A DNA stretch of 64,000 bases. Source: Karstenula rhodostoma CBS 690.94. Its lineage: Eukaryota; Ascomycota; Dothideomycetes; Pleosporales; Didymosphaeriaceae. The stretch spans positions 230,357 through 294,356 of the forward strand of contig MU001514.1 of NCBI GenBank assembly GCA_010093485.1. Direction: 5' to 3'. The notes under the pieces were generated by a model. It made no database searches, was not told the origin of the DNA, and worked only from the letters and a program-made list of their open reading frames with translations. Shown here piece by piece: positions 36,902-48,200 of this stretch (position 1 is the first letter of the stretch; each line of letters begins with the position of its first letter). The position numbers and the translations under genes were made by a program.

Positions 36902-37828
36902 ATGGCCCGAACCATCTTCGTCGTTGGCTCCAGCTCCGGCATTGGTCTCGAGATCGTTCGCCTCTTTTTCTCAAAGGGCTGGAATGTAGTCGCTGCAAGC
37001 CGAAACCCATCCGCCTCCGAAGACCTCCAGGCGCTCCGATCCCAAGACCCTGCCCGAATCCTCCTAGTTGCCCTCGAGTTGACTAACCCAGAGACCTTCG
37101 CTCCCGCTCTGGACTCTGCAGTAAAAGTCTACGGAGCCATCGACGTTCTCCTCAACAACGCCGGCATCAACATCCTCGGAGCCTTCGAACTTCTCTCCGA
37201 AGAAAAACTCCGCAAGCAGCTCGAAGTAAACTTCTTCGGCCCAGCACAGCTCACTCGCCTCGCCATTCCCCACCTCCGTTCATCGGCGACAAAGTCTGGG
37301 AAACAAAGCCTTATCATCAGCATAACCTCTGGAAGCGGACACTTTGGGATCCCGCTGTTTTCCTACTACACAGCGAGCAAGTTTGCCCTTGAGGGGTTGA
37401 CGGAGGCCTTGTATCACGAGCTTGCTCCGCATGGCATCGCTGTTAAGAATATTGTGCCTGCGGGCGGAATCAAAGGCACGAAGTTGGGACCCAATAGCTT
37501 CCCAGATGCGGAGCCACTCCTCGTGGCCACGCTCATGGGGCAACAGCCGGATCTGAGCAGTGAGGAACCGGAGAGGAAGGATGTTCTGAAGAAGTATATA
37601 GATAACGGTGCGCGGACGATGGGGAAGACGATGATACTGTCTGATCAGGCGGAGGGAGCAAAGAGCGCAGCGGACGTAGCAGAGGCTGTATGGGGCGCTG
37701 TCGAGGATGGGGAGTCGAAGTTTAGGTACTTCGTTGGTGCTGATGGTCATCCGTTTGTTGAGGCAAAATACGGCGAGAAGTGTAACGATGAGGACTACAT
37801 GGAGAAGGTGCGGGCGTTCTTTGCTTGA
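36902..37828 (+). CDS. Short-chain dehydrogenase/reductase
   Basis: Intronless 308-aa frame with a clean ATG, preceded by a TATA box. It has the classical SDR layout: cofactor loop GSSSGIG near residue 8-14 (a TGxxxGxG variant with Ser for Thr), LLNNAGI at about 80, catalytic Ser in SITSGSGHFG and YTASK with Tyr at about 158, then the PAGGIKGT segment. Arg at the end of the second strand (ASRNP) suggests NADP(H). It resembles the fungal classical SDRs often annotated as retinol or ketone reductases; the substrate cannot be inferred. The family is firm. Its position opposite a bZIP regulator hints at co-regulation, perhaps in detoxification or secondary metabolism. Confidence 0.92.
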   Translation: MARTIFVVGSSSGIGLEIVRLFFSKGWNVVAASRNPSASEDLQALRSQDPARILLVALELTNPETFAPALDSAVKVYGAIDVLLNNAGINILGAFELLSEEKLRKQLEVNFFGPAQLTRLAIPHLRSSATKSGKQSLIISITSGSGHFGIPLFSYYTASKFALEGLTEALYHELAPHGIAVKNIVPAGGIKGTKLGPNSFPDAEPLLVATLMGQQPDLSSEEPERKDVLKKYIDNGARTMGKTMILSDQAEGAKSAADVAEAVWGAVEDGESKFRYFVGADGHPFVEAKYGEKCNDEDYMEKVRAFFA

Positions 37829-40494
37829 TGTTGTAGATTGGCCTAGTTTTTCTGTCTGCTGTTTTGGAGCGAGTAGAGAGTGTGGTGGCTAAAAGTTCGA
37901 CTCACGCATAGAAGTATACATGAGACTGAGTGAGAGAGCTAATGGAGTGATCAATTGGTATTGCTGATGTGACGAGGGGTTATTGTGCCACGTACAGTAC
38001 AAAGTCAAGACCCTGAGTATATTCGATCCGTGCATTGCGTGCCCTAGCATAGGGCACTTTGTCATAGCACTGTAGTGGTAGTTTTGACGAGAAAATTGAC
38101 AGAGGAACGACATTAGCGGAGATGTTAATTCTCTGTGATCACAAGCTTACCGCGCCGTGGGTACGTTTACCCCTCCCGTTCCTCTGAACATCTTGCACGA
38201 CCACTCACTCTTTCCAACCCTTCTCGTATTCTAACCATAAGATCCCTTACAAGCTATCCTGGCAAAGCTGTATGGGTACTGGCCGGAGCCCTTATCACTC
38301 TGGCCAAATTTCCGATCCTTGGTTCTACTGCGTCTTCCAACGTCCTGATTCGAGATGGAACGTCGGTCAAGCGCTTAAAAACAACCTCATGTTTGCCTTT
38401 CATTACCGTTCGGCCGTGGATCATGTCCAATGCAAACAGCTGTCGTTTTTTGCAAAGCATGGAAAACCAGTTTTTGTTGCATGGAACGGACCGGAGTTCT
38501 CTGAGTGCATGAAACCGACCGAGGATAGTGGGTATTATCGCATCGGTGTCTACATCGCTAAGACCCTTATGTCAGTCCTCAAACGTATTGATCGAATCGT
38601 AGCGGTGTATGAGAGTCAGGGTTCCCCGCACGTACATACTTTAACATCTGCGAAGGAGAAGATTTAGCGTCTGATAATGACAAGAGTCCTTCACACATTC
38701 GCTCTGGAACTTTGCGAGGAGAGCAAGAACTGGAGGGATCAGGAATGGTATGTCCTTTGGGAGAAGAAACCATTGATGTGCACTTTGAAAGTTGTAAATT
38801 AGTCCCACGGTTACGAAGACTCTTTGCACTTGAATGGGATGTATGAAGATATGAAGCAGTCCTAGCGCTACTATGACCGATGTCCTCGCCGCCTTGACTA
38901 GGCGTTCTGGAGATACAGTTTGCTGACGGTTGCGAGACTAGATTTTCACCTCCTCTGTAGGAAATGATTGAGCGTTGTAACATGTGTGAGTTTGGTTCGC
39001 TTACCAGGCCAAGATATTCCTTGGTGGCAGCGTCTCCAAGGAGAGTCGATTTGCTTGTATATACAAATCGGGTCGTGCAGCGTAATCGTCAACCCATCCA
39101 TACATGCTTATAACGTATACACATTTCACGCTGGTACCTACATACCGAAGGAACTCGTGAATATGTTCCGGACAAGGTTTCCCATAAAGAGTTTTGCGGA
39201 GGGGTCTGACATTGTGCTCTGACCAAGGAGCGTCAGAAGATCAGCCAGAACAATCGAAAATCACTCTCGGATGTATGACACGGCCATAAGAGGAATATAT
39301 AGCCTTCTCGGCGGGACCTACAAGCGGATAGAGCGGGTACGCCAGCTTCATGGTGAAACATAAATACTGCCTCATCGATTCAATTGTACTATGGGCATGT
39401 TTGTCCATGTGGGTATATCTAGATTCACCAGGGTTTCCAGATACGGCCGAACGGCATTGCATGCTTCCGGCTCTCTATAAAGATTGAAGAGCCGAAAACG
39501 AAGACATAGCGAACCAGAAGACAGCCCATACCAGAGCTCAGGATGGGTGAGTCGCCATTGGAACCGATTGCACTCTGTATATCGACCCCGCTACGAAGCA
39601 GCTTCGCCCCATTGACATTCACGTCAACACTTGAGCCCACTTTTCACTTCCCGCGCCTATATCTTGGTTCCTGTAAGTTTCCCACGACTACCAGAAAGAC
39701 TGTCCTTCCACCAGCGTCGTATGACGACCCGGCCAACATCAAGTCGTGACTAGTATATTCGTAGATGCGGCCAAAGACGTAGTAATAGCGGCGCATCTGT
39801 ACGGCGGGGCTCTACGGTTCGAAGGGTCTGAGCGAGGACGAAAGAGCGAGTAACGGGACGAAAGGTGGTGTCATTCGACTAGATCTTCTAGCGGCTCCGA
39901 CACCTTCGGTGGGCGGTGGAGCAGCGACCGTAATGGTGGCTGGCGCTCTTACGGATTACACAACTAAGCAGTATGCAAGCTGCTTCTTCCCAAACAAAAC
40001 GAAGTCCTTGGGCAGGGTCATGAGTATACCAGGAGGACCACGCAGCAATTCCCTCAAGGACTCCTCGATGATCTGCCGTCTGCTGGGTAGCATGGTGGTC
40101 ATGGATCATGTCTATCGACCGAAAATGACAAGGTAGTCCATCCGCGCCTACGGCAGAGCGATATTAATACCATCGAAGGTGCCAGTCGGAAGAATCCACA
40201 CTGTCAAGAACCGCATATTGTGCGTCGGAGATGGCTGTCGACTGCATGATATCGCTGGTTGGGCAAGGTTGGCCAAGTGTCAGGATGGTATCCAAAATAG
40301 GAGTCCGAAAGTTCCACGTTGCATTGCTCATCCTAGAGTAACACAGGGCACCTCCGATTGACCAAAACTTCCGATTGAGCAGTGAACCTAGAGTAGCCAA
40401 GATGCCCAGGGTGTGTTTCAAGGCACGTAAAGGACTGAAGTTTGCCTCTTCTGGGTTTTCGAAGAAGATTTTGGTCATCCCGGTTCGGGACCGC
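37829..40494. other. Unexplained 2.7 kb without a confident gene
   Basis: Several open frames of 70-135 codons lie on both strands (for example 38272-38667 plus, 38641-38829 minus inside a longer hydrophobic frame, 39425-39640 minus, 40164-40478 minus). None has a recognised domain or joins convincingly by splicing. Base composition is less GC-rich than in the housekeeping block. It may hold a fast-evolving or decayed gene. Confidence 0.4.
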
Positions 40495-41484
40495 TCAGAA
40501 GAAGAGGTAACCCCATTTCTCGGCGAACGGTTTCTGGATCTTCCACGATTTGGGATCCCACGGAGGTTTGCCCTGAATGATCTCGAAACTCGGCATTAGC
40601 GCCAAATCTCTCATGAACTCTTCATAATCGATCACACCGCTGAGCGATATCAACGAGTCCCGCATCTTTGGAAATGGAAAGCGATCTATCCATCGCGGGT
40701 GTATGGTGATCATCTGCACCTCTGTTGGTCGTAGTGATTCTGGGACTTCCGGACCAACCGGGTCGGATTTTGCAGGAACAACCGTGCTACAGGGGATTCT
40801 CAAGTACATCCCATTGATGTACAGTGAACCGTAAAGGGTCAACGGATACTCGGGTGAGATCGACGAGAATTCGGGTATCGGAAGAGGATTGGTAAGGGTA
40901 TCCGAGATTGGGATGTTTGTAAGGTGGTACGGTAAGAAATCCTCAAAACCAAATGACGGTGAAGCTGATGAAGTCGAGGCACTTGTGTCCGCATCCGGCA
41001 TCAATGGCGCCATCTCTTGAACACCGGTAGCAGTGACCAGCCAGCAGTCGGCCCCAGGCCGTAGGAGAGCGCTTGATTCATCCTGTTGGTGCTGCGCGAC
41101 GACCCCTCCTCGCGTTTCACCTTCCTCGCTTTGCCGTTTTGCCTGAATCTTTGCTTCGCGAAGCCGTTGACCTAGATATCTCCACCAATTAGCTTCTATG
41201 CCAGTCCGCTTGGGTTCCCGATAACCGAACGTGCAGGCTGCAGATAATATCCCCTTCCCTGAAGCGATCAGGTTCTGTTAAAATTGAGGGCTGCATTCAT
41301 GCCATGATTAGATTGTGAAACAACCACCTCTTCAATCACATCCAGTCGCCACTGAGATCCTCAGGCGACATCAGGGAAACTTACGTCGTGCTCTTTGCGC
41401 TAATCTGTCTTGAATCTTCTTCCTTTCCTTTGCGTCCTGGACGTTTCGCCAGTCGTCTTCGCTTGGGCTGGTTCTGCGTGTCAT
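40495..41484 (-). CDS. Second bZIP transcription factor with DUF3425-like C-terminus
   Basis: Minus-strand model: exon 41484-41385, intron 41384-41172 (GTAAGT to TCTAG), exon 41171-40495, giving 258 aa. Splicing rebuilds the basic region RKKIQDRLAQRARRQRLREA, again with an intron inside the basic region, as in the gene at 35505-36576. The C-terminal half contains the DUF3425 pattern: TEVQMITIHPRWIDRFPFPKMRD, IDYEEFMRDL and PPWDPKSWKIQKPFAEKW. The 213-bp intron is long for this window, but no extra exon is evident in it. The zipper is weak and rich in Gln and Glu. It is probably a nuclear regulator; the target is unknown. It lies divergent from the CFEM gene with about 970 bp between. Confidence 0.82.
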
Positions 41485-42455
41485 GGATGTTATTTCTTTT
41501 GACACTGCCTCGTTCCAGGTATGGTATCTAGCAGCTTAGTGTGGGATTGAAGCAAGAGATTAAAACGTGGGGTGCAGATGTTGCTTACCAAGATTTTTCC
41601 CGGAAGGGATTAGCAGAATTAAGTTAGCTCCACTATGACAACCTCCTCCGTGCCCGTCTCCCGTCCACTTAGCTACAGTGTACTACCCACAAGAAGCGAC
41701 ACATAAGGACTACACCTATATACCAGCTTATCTGGTAGAGTCATCGGATCCGAAAACCCGTTTTTCCAGTCTCCTCGAAACAGTCCCAGCCCAGCCTTGG
41801 CCTACTCTGGTTGGTTGGACACCCACGCATTGAAACAGACAGTCGGTTTCCGATATGTCCATAATCGCAATGCGACGAGAAATAAAGTTTGCTAAAGTAT
41901 TTTTAGCCACGCAGAAGATTCCAAATTCCACTCTTTAAGGTTGTCAAGCCATCTACCCGTTCCCGGCGTTGGAGGACACTGGACACTACTGTCGTCGTAT
42001 CGCGAAGTCTTCATCGCCTCATCCAAACTGGGACAGCCTTTCTGGGCAACGGACAAACTCAAGGATGAGACTAGGGATCATACGCCGCCAGGCCTCAAGC
42101 ACACCTGAAACAGGGCCTTACCATCACGTGACCTATAATGTTGCGCATACCGAACCCCTCCCAGCCCCAAAAGAGGAGTCAACCGCGCAGACGGTTGAGA
42201 TTTCACAGGGATCATGCCAAAACTTAGTCTGGCGTTACCACAGGACATGTAACCGTCGGGGCGCAGCTTTCGAAACCCTTAGTGCATAAAGATTGTGACG
42301 AGACCGTGTGATCTGACAGAACGCGCGAACGGCTATATAGAAGCGGGCTTCTGGATATGATGCGCTTGGTGCTCTGTCGACAAGAATATTGCCTCCTCAG
42401 GACCTACGCAACTTACGCCGCCTATACGTTCGTTACCCTGGGAAAATATCCGACA
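41485..42455. promoter_or_regulatory. Divergent bZIP/CFEM intergenic region with TATA box
   Basis: About 970 bp. A CTATATAG box at 42333-42340 lies about 115 bp before the CFEM start codon. No gene recognised; the 106-codon frame at 41969-42289 lacks domains. Confidence 0.45.
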
Positions 42456-42881
42456 ATGCGGTCCCTCTTCGTCGCCGTCTTCGCCGTCGCAACCGCGTAC
42501 GCTTCAGCGTCTCCAGCATCACCGACGCCAACAAACAAGCCAACACCGCCACCTGCTAGTCATGGAGACGATGCAGCAGTTAGTGTGTCGAGCGTAGGAT
42601 CGTGTCCGGTAGGTCTCCCAGCATACCTGGCGCATGATTGAGACCAAGTATGCTAATGCGTTTACAGCAAAACTGCTGGAACGAAAGTGCGGTGAAAGCC
42701 AAATGCGACCCGAACGCAGATGATGATTGTTTGTGTGGCCCCTTCTTCGATGCCGTCACTACATGCGTGTCGCAAACATGCAGCATAGGCGAGAATCTAT
42801 GTTAGTGCATGTCTACAACTGCTGAGGATTGTACTAACTTTCTTCTCAGCTGTTCTCAATACCCTGGAACCGCTATGCTAG
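42456..42881 (+). CDS. Small secreted CFEM-domain protein
   Basis: Model: exons 42456-42608, 42668-42800 and 42850-42881, giving 105 aa; intron 2 has a GTACTAAC branch site. The N-terminus (MRSLFVAVFAVATAYASA) is a clear secretion signal, followed by a Pro/Thr/Ser-rich spacer to about residue 45. The mature part has exactly eight cysteines, at residues 50, 54, 64, 72, 74, 84, 89 and 105, in the CFEM order, with Asp71 just before the C-x-C pair where heme-binding CFEM proteins carry their axial Asp. The protein ends on the eighth Cys, so there is no GPI-anchor tail and it should be freely secreted. CFEM proteins act in heme or iron capture, adhesion or host interaction. A frame upstream in the same phase (ATG 42357) would destroy the leader, so I prefer 42456. 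Confidence 0.88.
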
Positions 42882-43795
42882 TAGCACTGTAAATTAAATG
42901 AGCAACGAACGAAAGTACGGAAGACGATCAGAGGCGTCGAGAGAAGCGTCCTTGCGATTAGATACCCTAGATGACCGATTGGAACGCATTCCTCCCTTGT
43001 TGGCCAAGTCAGTGAAGCTTTTCGTTTCCGAGTGATCTGTGAGAAGCAGATGTCAAACCTATCTATCGCTGGCACTGAGTTGCCAGCCAACGACATTGGG
43101 ACGATATCGGGTCAGAATATTTGCGCATTGTATGGCTCGCCATGGGGCATGGCATATAAATAAGGATCTGGACGACCAGATGCTCTTCGTGATCGTCTCA
43201 GGAGCACAAATACTGCGGGTCGTATGGAAGCCATCGATGACGATGAAGAAGAAGGTGAGATCGCTCTCTGCACCAAGCGATGTGAGCGAACCTGTTCATT
43301 GGCATCAATGCAGTGTTAGTTCTCATGGACACTTTTCTACCCGTGAACGTTGCCACCGAGGCCTCAGGATTGTCAAGCAACCTCCCTTAATATCGCTTGT
43401 ACGTATATAGGAACAGCGGCGGTTCGCTATTACGCCGCCATTCTAGAGACTCGTTGCAGTCCAAGTCACCCTAGGACGTGCTATGCGTCAACCAACCTAC
43501 AAAGGCTTCGATGCTGAAGAAGCATCAGGGGGACAGTGATGTCGACACAGGCGTGAACAATGAGATGGAACTGGATGATATTCCTTCCAATACCGACAAC
43601 CAAAAAAACCCAGTACACACCACCGAGCCGTAATCTTCTACCAATGTAAACCCATATTCTGAGCTGTTTGAAATATTTGTGTTTTGGCACCCTACAGAGT
43701 TCATGTATTGCATTTTGCCGCGGCTTCTAGAAGCTCGCGAAGTATCATATTTGGTAAACCCATATTCTATGCCAACGCTCCCAAACCTTTCCCCT
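42882..43795. other. Convergent intergenic region
   Basis: No gene recognised. The string TAAACCCATATTCT occurs twice, at about 43647 and 43755. Short frames on both strands lack domains. Confidence 0.45.
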
Positions 43796-44311
43796 CTAAC
43801 ACGAAGGCCCATTCGTCGCCTCAGCCTGCAGCGCCTCATAATTCTTCTTCTCATGATCCATAATCGCCTGCACCTTCTTCGCGCTCGCACTACTGGGATC
43901 GAATCTGTACCCGACCCACTCCTTCACCAGCCGCCTTGCCAGCTCAATCCCCACTACCCGCTCGCCCATACACAGCACCTGCGCGTCATTGCTCAGGATC
44001 GCGCGCTCCACGCTGAAGCTATCGTGCGCCGTCACCGCCCGGATACCGGGGACTTTGTTCGCAGAGATGGCGACGCCGAGACCCGTCCCGCAGATGAGGA
44101 TCGCGCGGTCGGCCTTGCCCGACGCGACGAGCTGCGCGGCATCGACGGCGATGTGCGGGTACGCCGTCTTGTCCGTGTTTTCGGGGACGCCGACGTCGGT
44201 GACGGAGGCGATGCGCTTGTCCGCTTCGAGGTCCTTGATGATGGCTTTCTTGTACGAGACGCCGGCGTCGTCGCAACCGATGGCGATGCGGAGGGGCTGC
44301 TGGTCTGCCAT
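43796..44311 (-). CDS. RpiB/LacAB-family sugar-phosphate isomerase
   Basis: Intronless 171-aa minus-strand frame. It matches the RpiB/LacA/LacB fold throughout: [15 protein letters not shown] at the N-terminus, [21 protein letters not shown] in the middle and the catalytic-Cys motif [20 protein letters not shown] at about residue 72, then [21 protein letters not shown]. The family isomerises phosphorylated pentoses or related sugars (ribose 5-phosphate, galactose 6-phosphate, erythrulose 4-phosphate). Fungi usually rely on unrelated RpiA for ribose 5-phosphate, so the substrate here is uncertain. The bacterial-style family in a fungus may reflect ancient transfer, but base composition does not differ visibly from neighbours. 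It lies 64 bp downstream of the small gene at 44376-44726 on the same strand. Confidence 0.92.
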   Translation of the reverse strand: MADQQPLRIAIGCDDAGVSYKKAIIKDLEADKRIASVTDVGVPENTDKTAYPHIAVDAAQLVASGKADRAILICGTGLGVAISANKVPGIRAVTAHDSFSVERAILSNDAQVLCMGERVVGIELARRLVKEWVGYRFDPSSASAKKVQAIMDHEKKNYEALQAEATNGPSC

Positions 44312-44375
44312 CTCGTATTCGGTCTTTCTGTGTGTGTGGATATGTAGATGGAGGGATGTCGAAGCGGGAGGGATA

Positions 44376-44726
44376 TCACAGCTCGCTTGTGTCGTACGTG
44401 TCTTCTATCTTGCCGCTGGTCCTATTGACTTTAACCGTCCTTGTACCGGTTCCCTTCTCCGATTTATTGATCGAGGTGTGGACGTCGCCTTCGACGCTAT
44501 GCACTTTCTTCCCAGTGCCGTCAATAACGCCTTCGACAGTACGATTGACCGCCTGCTCAAACGGCTTCGTGACAATGGATAGACTCGTGTTCCCGACGGT
44601 AGGCCCGGAGCTCTCGAGGACCTTGACTTTATCCTTGCCGTCCTTGCTGTGGTCTTCGACGCGTTGGTAGATGTGGTCTGCGTTGGAGTCGACGTTGAGT
44701 GAGAAGAGCGCACGCTTGGGAGCCAT
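44376..44726 (-). CDS. Small polar hypothetical protein
   Basis: 116-aa intronless minus-strand frame from [11 protein letters not shown]; an upstream in-frame ATG at 44771 exists, but the one at 44726 gives a more protein-like start. The sequence is hydrophilic, rich in Lys, Thr, Val, Asp and Gly, with a repeating alternation of charged and small residues and no Cys, signal peptide or membrane segment. It resembles small stress or structural proteins in composition only. I do not recognise the family. It ends just 64 bp before the start of the RpiB-like gene, close for a fungus, so the two transcripts may overlap. Confidence 0.55.
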   Translation of the reverse strand: MAPKRALFSLNVDSNADHIYQRVEDHSKDGKDKVKVLESSGPTVGNTSLSIVTKPFEQAVNRTVEGVIDGTGKKVHSVEGDVHTSINKSEKGTGTRTVKVNRTSGKIEDTYDTSEL

Positions 44727-45298
44727 TGTTGGGATCCTCTGTGTATTATATGAGGTCAGGATGAATGGCAAACAGTAGGTGGGGCATGCGTCGGCGCGAG
44801 CACTTTGGGGGTGCGGAGGGCTAGATCAGGCATGCCGGGCCGCACCCCGCATTCCACTGCCTCGTCACGTGGAGCTTTGACTGGTCCTCGACGCGAAGCA
44901 CCTCGCCTCGAGGTCAGTGGGTCTTAGTGTAGGCTGGCTGGTAGGACGCTTGGAAGTTGATCATGATAGTAATATAGTACATAGAACCTTTTCCCAGACC
45001 GACCTCTTTGGGTACAGCCATTTTTCGGTGTGCCTTGAACCACGTGTAACCGAACAAGCCCCCGCTATTTTGCATCGAAAAACGCCTTGCTAATAGCTAA
45101 CCGCATAATTGAACCTATATCATGTGCTCGAGACAAAGTTGGAGCATATACCTGCCGAAGCAGAAGATGTACCTGGTAAATCACTGCAAGCCTGCGTGGT
45201 AGAGTGCGTTTTGGAACGTTTCTGCACCCTCGCCAGTGCCGTTGAAGCCAAAGAAGTTAAACCTTTCACGTACGAAAGTCAGTATCGCATCAATGTCA
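44727..45298. other. Intergenic
   Basis: Promoter of the small gene at 44726 and 3' flank of the FarA-type gene. The plus-strand frame 45109-45681 is antisense to the FarA-type coding region and is rejected. Confidence 0.5.
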
Positions 45299-48200
45299 CT
45301 ATACAGGGAAGGTGGATTGTTGAAAGCTGTAGCAATCGGGATTGCTGCTGGAAGAATTTTGAAAGAAGACATACCAGTCTTCCACGTTCAACGTTGTGGG
45401 CACAATGGTATTATGTCGTCCGTTGCTACTATTGCTCCAGTTATCGTCGGCTGAAGCATTTTGTTGATTCTGGTGCGTCGCGTCCATCTGATGATGCCAA
45501 GCTTGGGGGTTATTGTGGTCAAGGCCTGGCATCGACACGCCACCTTGCATCTGCTGCTGGGACGGCATTGATTGTTGATTCGCGTCATTGCTCGCTGGAT
45601 GCATCGCCATTGCCTGCGGTCGCGATAGCGCAGGGTCGACAAGACTATGATTCTGTGATGGTGATTGCTGCTGGATGCTGAGGTTTGACTCCGCAGGGAA
45701 GAGCTGGTCAGGTTGGAAGTTTTGCCACAGCTCTTGGGATATGTTAGGCGATTGGCGTGTAACCAAGAACAAATCAGGAGGCGTGCCCGGATATGAATAC
45801 GACGGATTGAAAGGCGTTGTAGGTCGTGTCCCAGACCGCGATGGCCCCATGAACGCATCGTTGTTCTGACGTGACATTTGTGGTGACCCGTGTGTGATCT
45901 GTGGCATTTGCGGCACATGCGGGAGATCTCGAGATGGTGTTACGGCAGGTGTCTGTGGCCTCGAACGCTCATAGGACACCTGCGGGGCTGGAGGACCATT
46001 AACTTGTGGGAAGCCTCCAAAGTCCATGTCGTCGAACTTCCGTTTCTGCGCAACTTCTTGTGCAAGCTTTGGAGGCGGCTGAGGCATTGAAGGTCTATTT
46101 TTCTGATGTCGCTTGCCGGCAGCTTTCTGCAAGCGCTCTTCCAGATGCTTGTTGCCCAGAATGGATTCGAACAGAGTGTGAACCATCTTAGCGACAAGCC
46201 ACACCTTCGAAACGTCCTTGAGCGCGTCCATGCATATCTGCAGCCGTTGTTCCGTAGCTGTCACGATAGATTTGTTTGATGACCGCATTTGGTAAACGTG
46301 CATGATGAGGGCGGAGAACAAGCTGTACACTATGAATGCCGGTGTGTACCGAATCTCGTCATGCGCGCGAAGGTTTTCGACGATGGAGGTAATCATGGCA
46401 GCTGCTTGATAAGCGATCGTCCGAGAAGGATAGGCGTGTTCGTCAAATCCGTTGGTATTGTTCGCCTTCGGAGATCCAGCCGGTGGCATATGAGCTCGAT
46501 GCAACAGGCAGAGCGTGGTGCTACAAGATGTTAGCCATGTACTATGAGCAGAAATTGGTCAACATACTAGTAATTCGAGTGCAACAATGCCGCCCAGAAA
46601 TGGTGCCGTGACTTGTCCCATTGGACATCAGGGGGACAGTTCTGCAGCCAATCTGCGAGAGCCATGTCGCTGTGGGTCAGATCGAGAGCGTTTCGTCTGA
46701 ACTTGGAAGCGACGGAGTATTGCTGCGAGAGGACCAGACCCATGATTTCGCAGAGCTTGACATAGTTGATGAAGAAGTGAACGTGTACAGTATCGGGCGG
46801 ATACTCTGCGGGTCGGTCTGGCTCGTCTTCAATGAAGTCGTCCTCCGTAATCATCTCAACGTCCGAGTCTTCGGGATTTATCGCGACGGGTCGTCCAAGC
46901 GCAACAGCTACTGAGCGGTCTCGCGAGAAGAGCGACCACCATATGCGCTTCCAAAGCCGCTTGTCGGATTTGCTGAGCTGCGACCCCTCAACGCTCCGGT
47001 GCATACCCGAGCCCTGAGCTATGACTATGCCAACTCTGCTCCAGTAAAACACATTCTTAGTGACGTCCTCGGGTCCTTCCCAGTACCAACCCATCAGAAT
47101 GGTAGACTGCACAATGGTCACCCTATCATCTTCGTAGTTGGCATCGAAAAGAGCCTTTGCGCGCTTGTAGAAGGTCATGGCAGCCGGCGTGGTCGAGCCA
47201 TTCGCGTCCATGAGCTGAGGGTTCGTGCAGACACGCGACCCCGCCAACAAGATAGCTTGTAGCAGCAGCAAAGAGGGCGGGTTCTTTGGATCCCTGTATT
47301 GTCGCATGAAGCGGCTCCGGCTTATGACTGGCACCACAGGTGCGACCCATTTGAAGAAGGCTTCGACCAGTTCGTCGCAGAGTGCTCGCGGGGGGAGCAG
47401 AAACGCACCCCGCTGGTGGAGTATCTCGATTTCCATATTGTCCAGCTCGTTCACGCGAGCCTTCGCTCCCCGCACATTTTCGGGCAGCGGGTAGTGGACG
47501 GTGTCGATGGTCCCATAGCGGTCGTGGACCAGCAAGGAGAGATTGGAGGACTCGCCCAGGTATGCGACACGGCCGGCGTCTTTGATGGGCGCGCGCGCGA
47601 ACTTGGGCTTCATAAACTGCACGTAGGTGCCATTGTGGGCGGCCTGCTGGGCGGCATAGGCGGGGGAGACGGTCGTGGAGGGTGTGCCATCGGGCGAGTT
47701 GTATACGGTGGTCTTGTCGCGCTGCTGCTCGCCAGGCGTGGCGCTGCTCGGTGCGGGGGAGCGGTCGTCCTCGCCGAATTCACTGTGCGCGTGTGTCAGG
47801 TGGCTCCTTGGCTGGTATGCTGGGTCATACCTCTGCGAATCCTGCGTCTTCACCGTCGCCGTCTTCTTGCGCTTGGGCGTGGGGATGCGGCACTCGATGG
47901 AGAAGGCGGTGCAGTTGGTGCAGGGCACCCCAAGGCTCGCGGCGTCGCAGCGCACCTGCAGATGTCAGCTCACGTTGCGCGCGGGGCGGCGGTGCTGTCC
48001 GCCGTTCGCAGCGATTACTCACTTTCCGGGCATGGCAGGCTGCGGTGTGTTAGCACTCTGATTATGATGATCGCGATGCTGCTCGGTGCCTCGGCACCTC
48101 GTTGGCCTCGGCTCGTTTGCGCAGGAACAGCGACGCGCTTGAAGCTGCCGTGGCCCAAAGGCGCGGATGCGCGGATGCAGTCAGGAAATAGAACTTACTC

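Noticed and set aside
39425..39640. Ankyrin-like phrase (AKLLRSGVDIQSAIGSNGDSPI) on the minus strand
   Set aside because: Only one degenerate repeat-like segment, with no second repeat or start codon; too weak.
43796..44347. Plus-strand frames over the RpiB-like gene
   Set aside because: They are antisense to a clear family member and have Arg/Asp-rich shadow composition.
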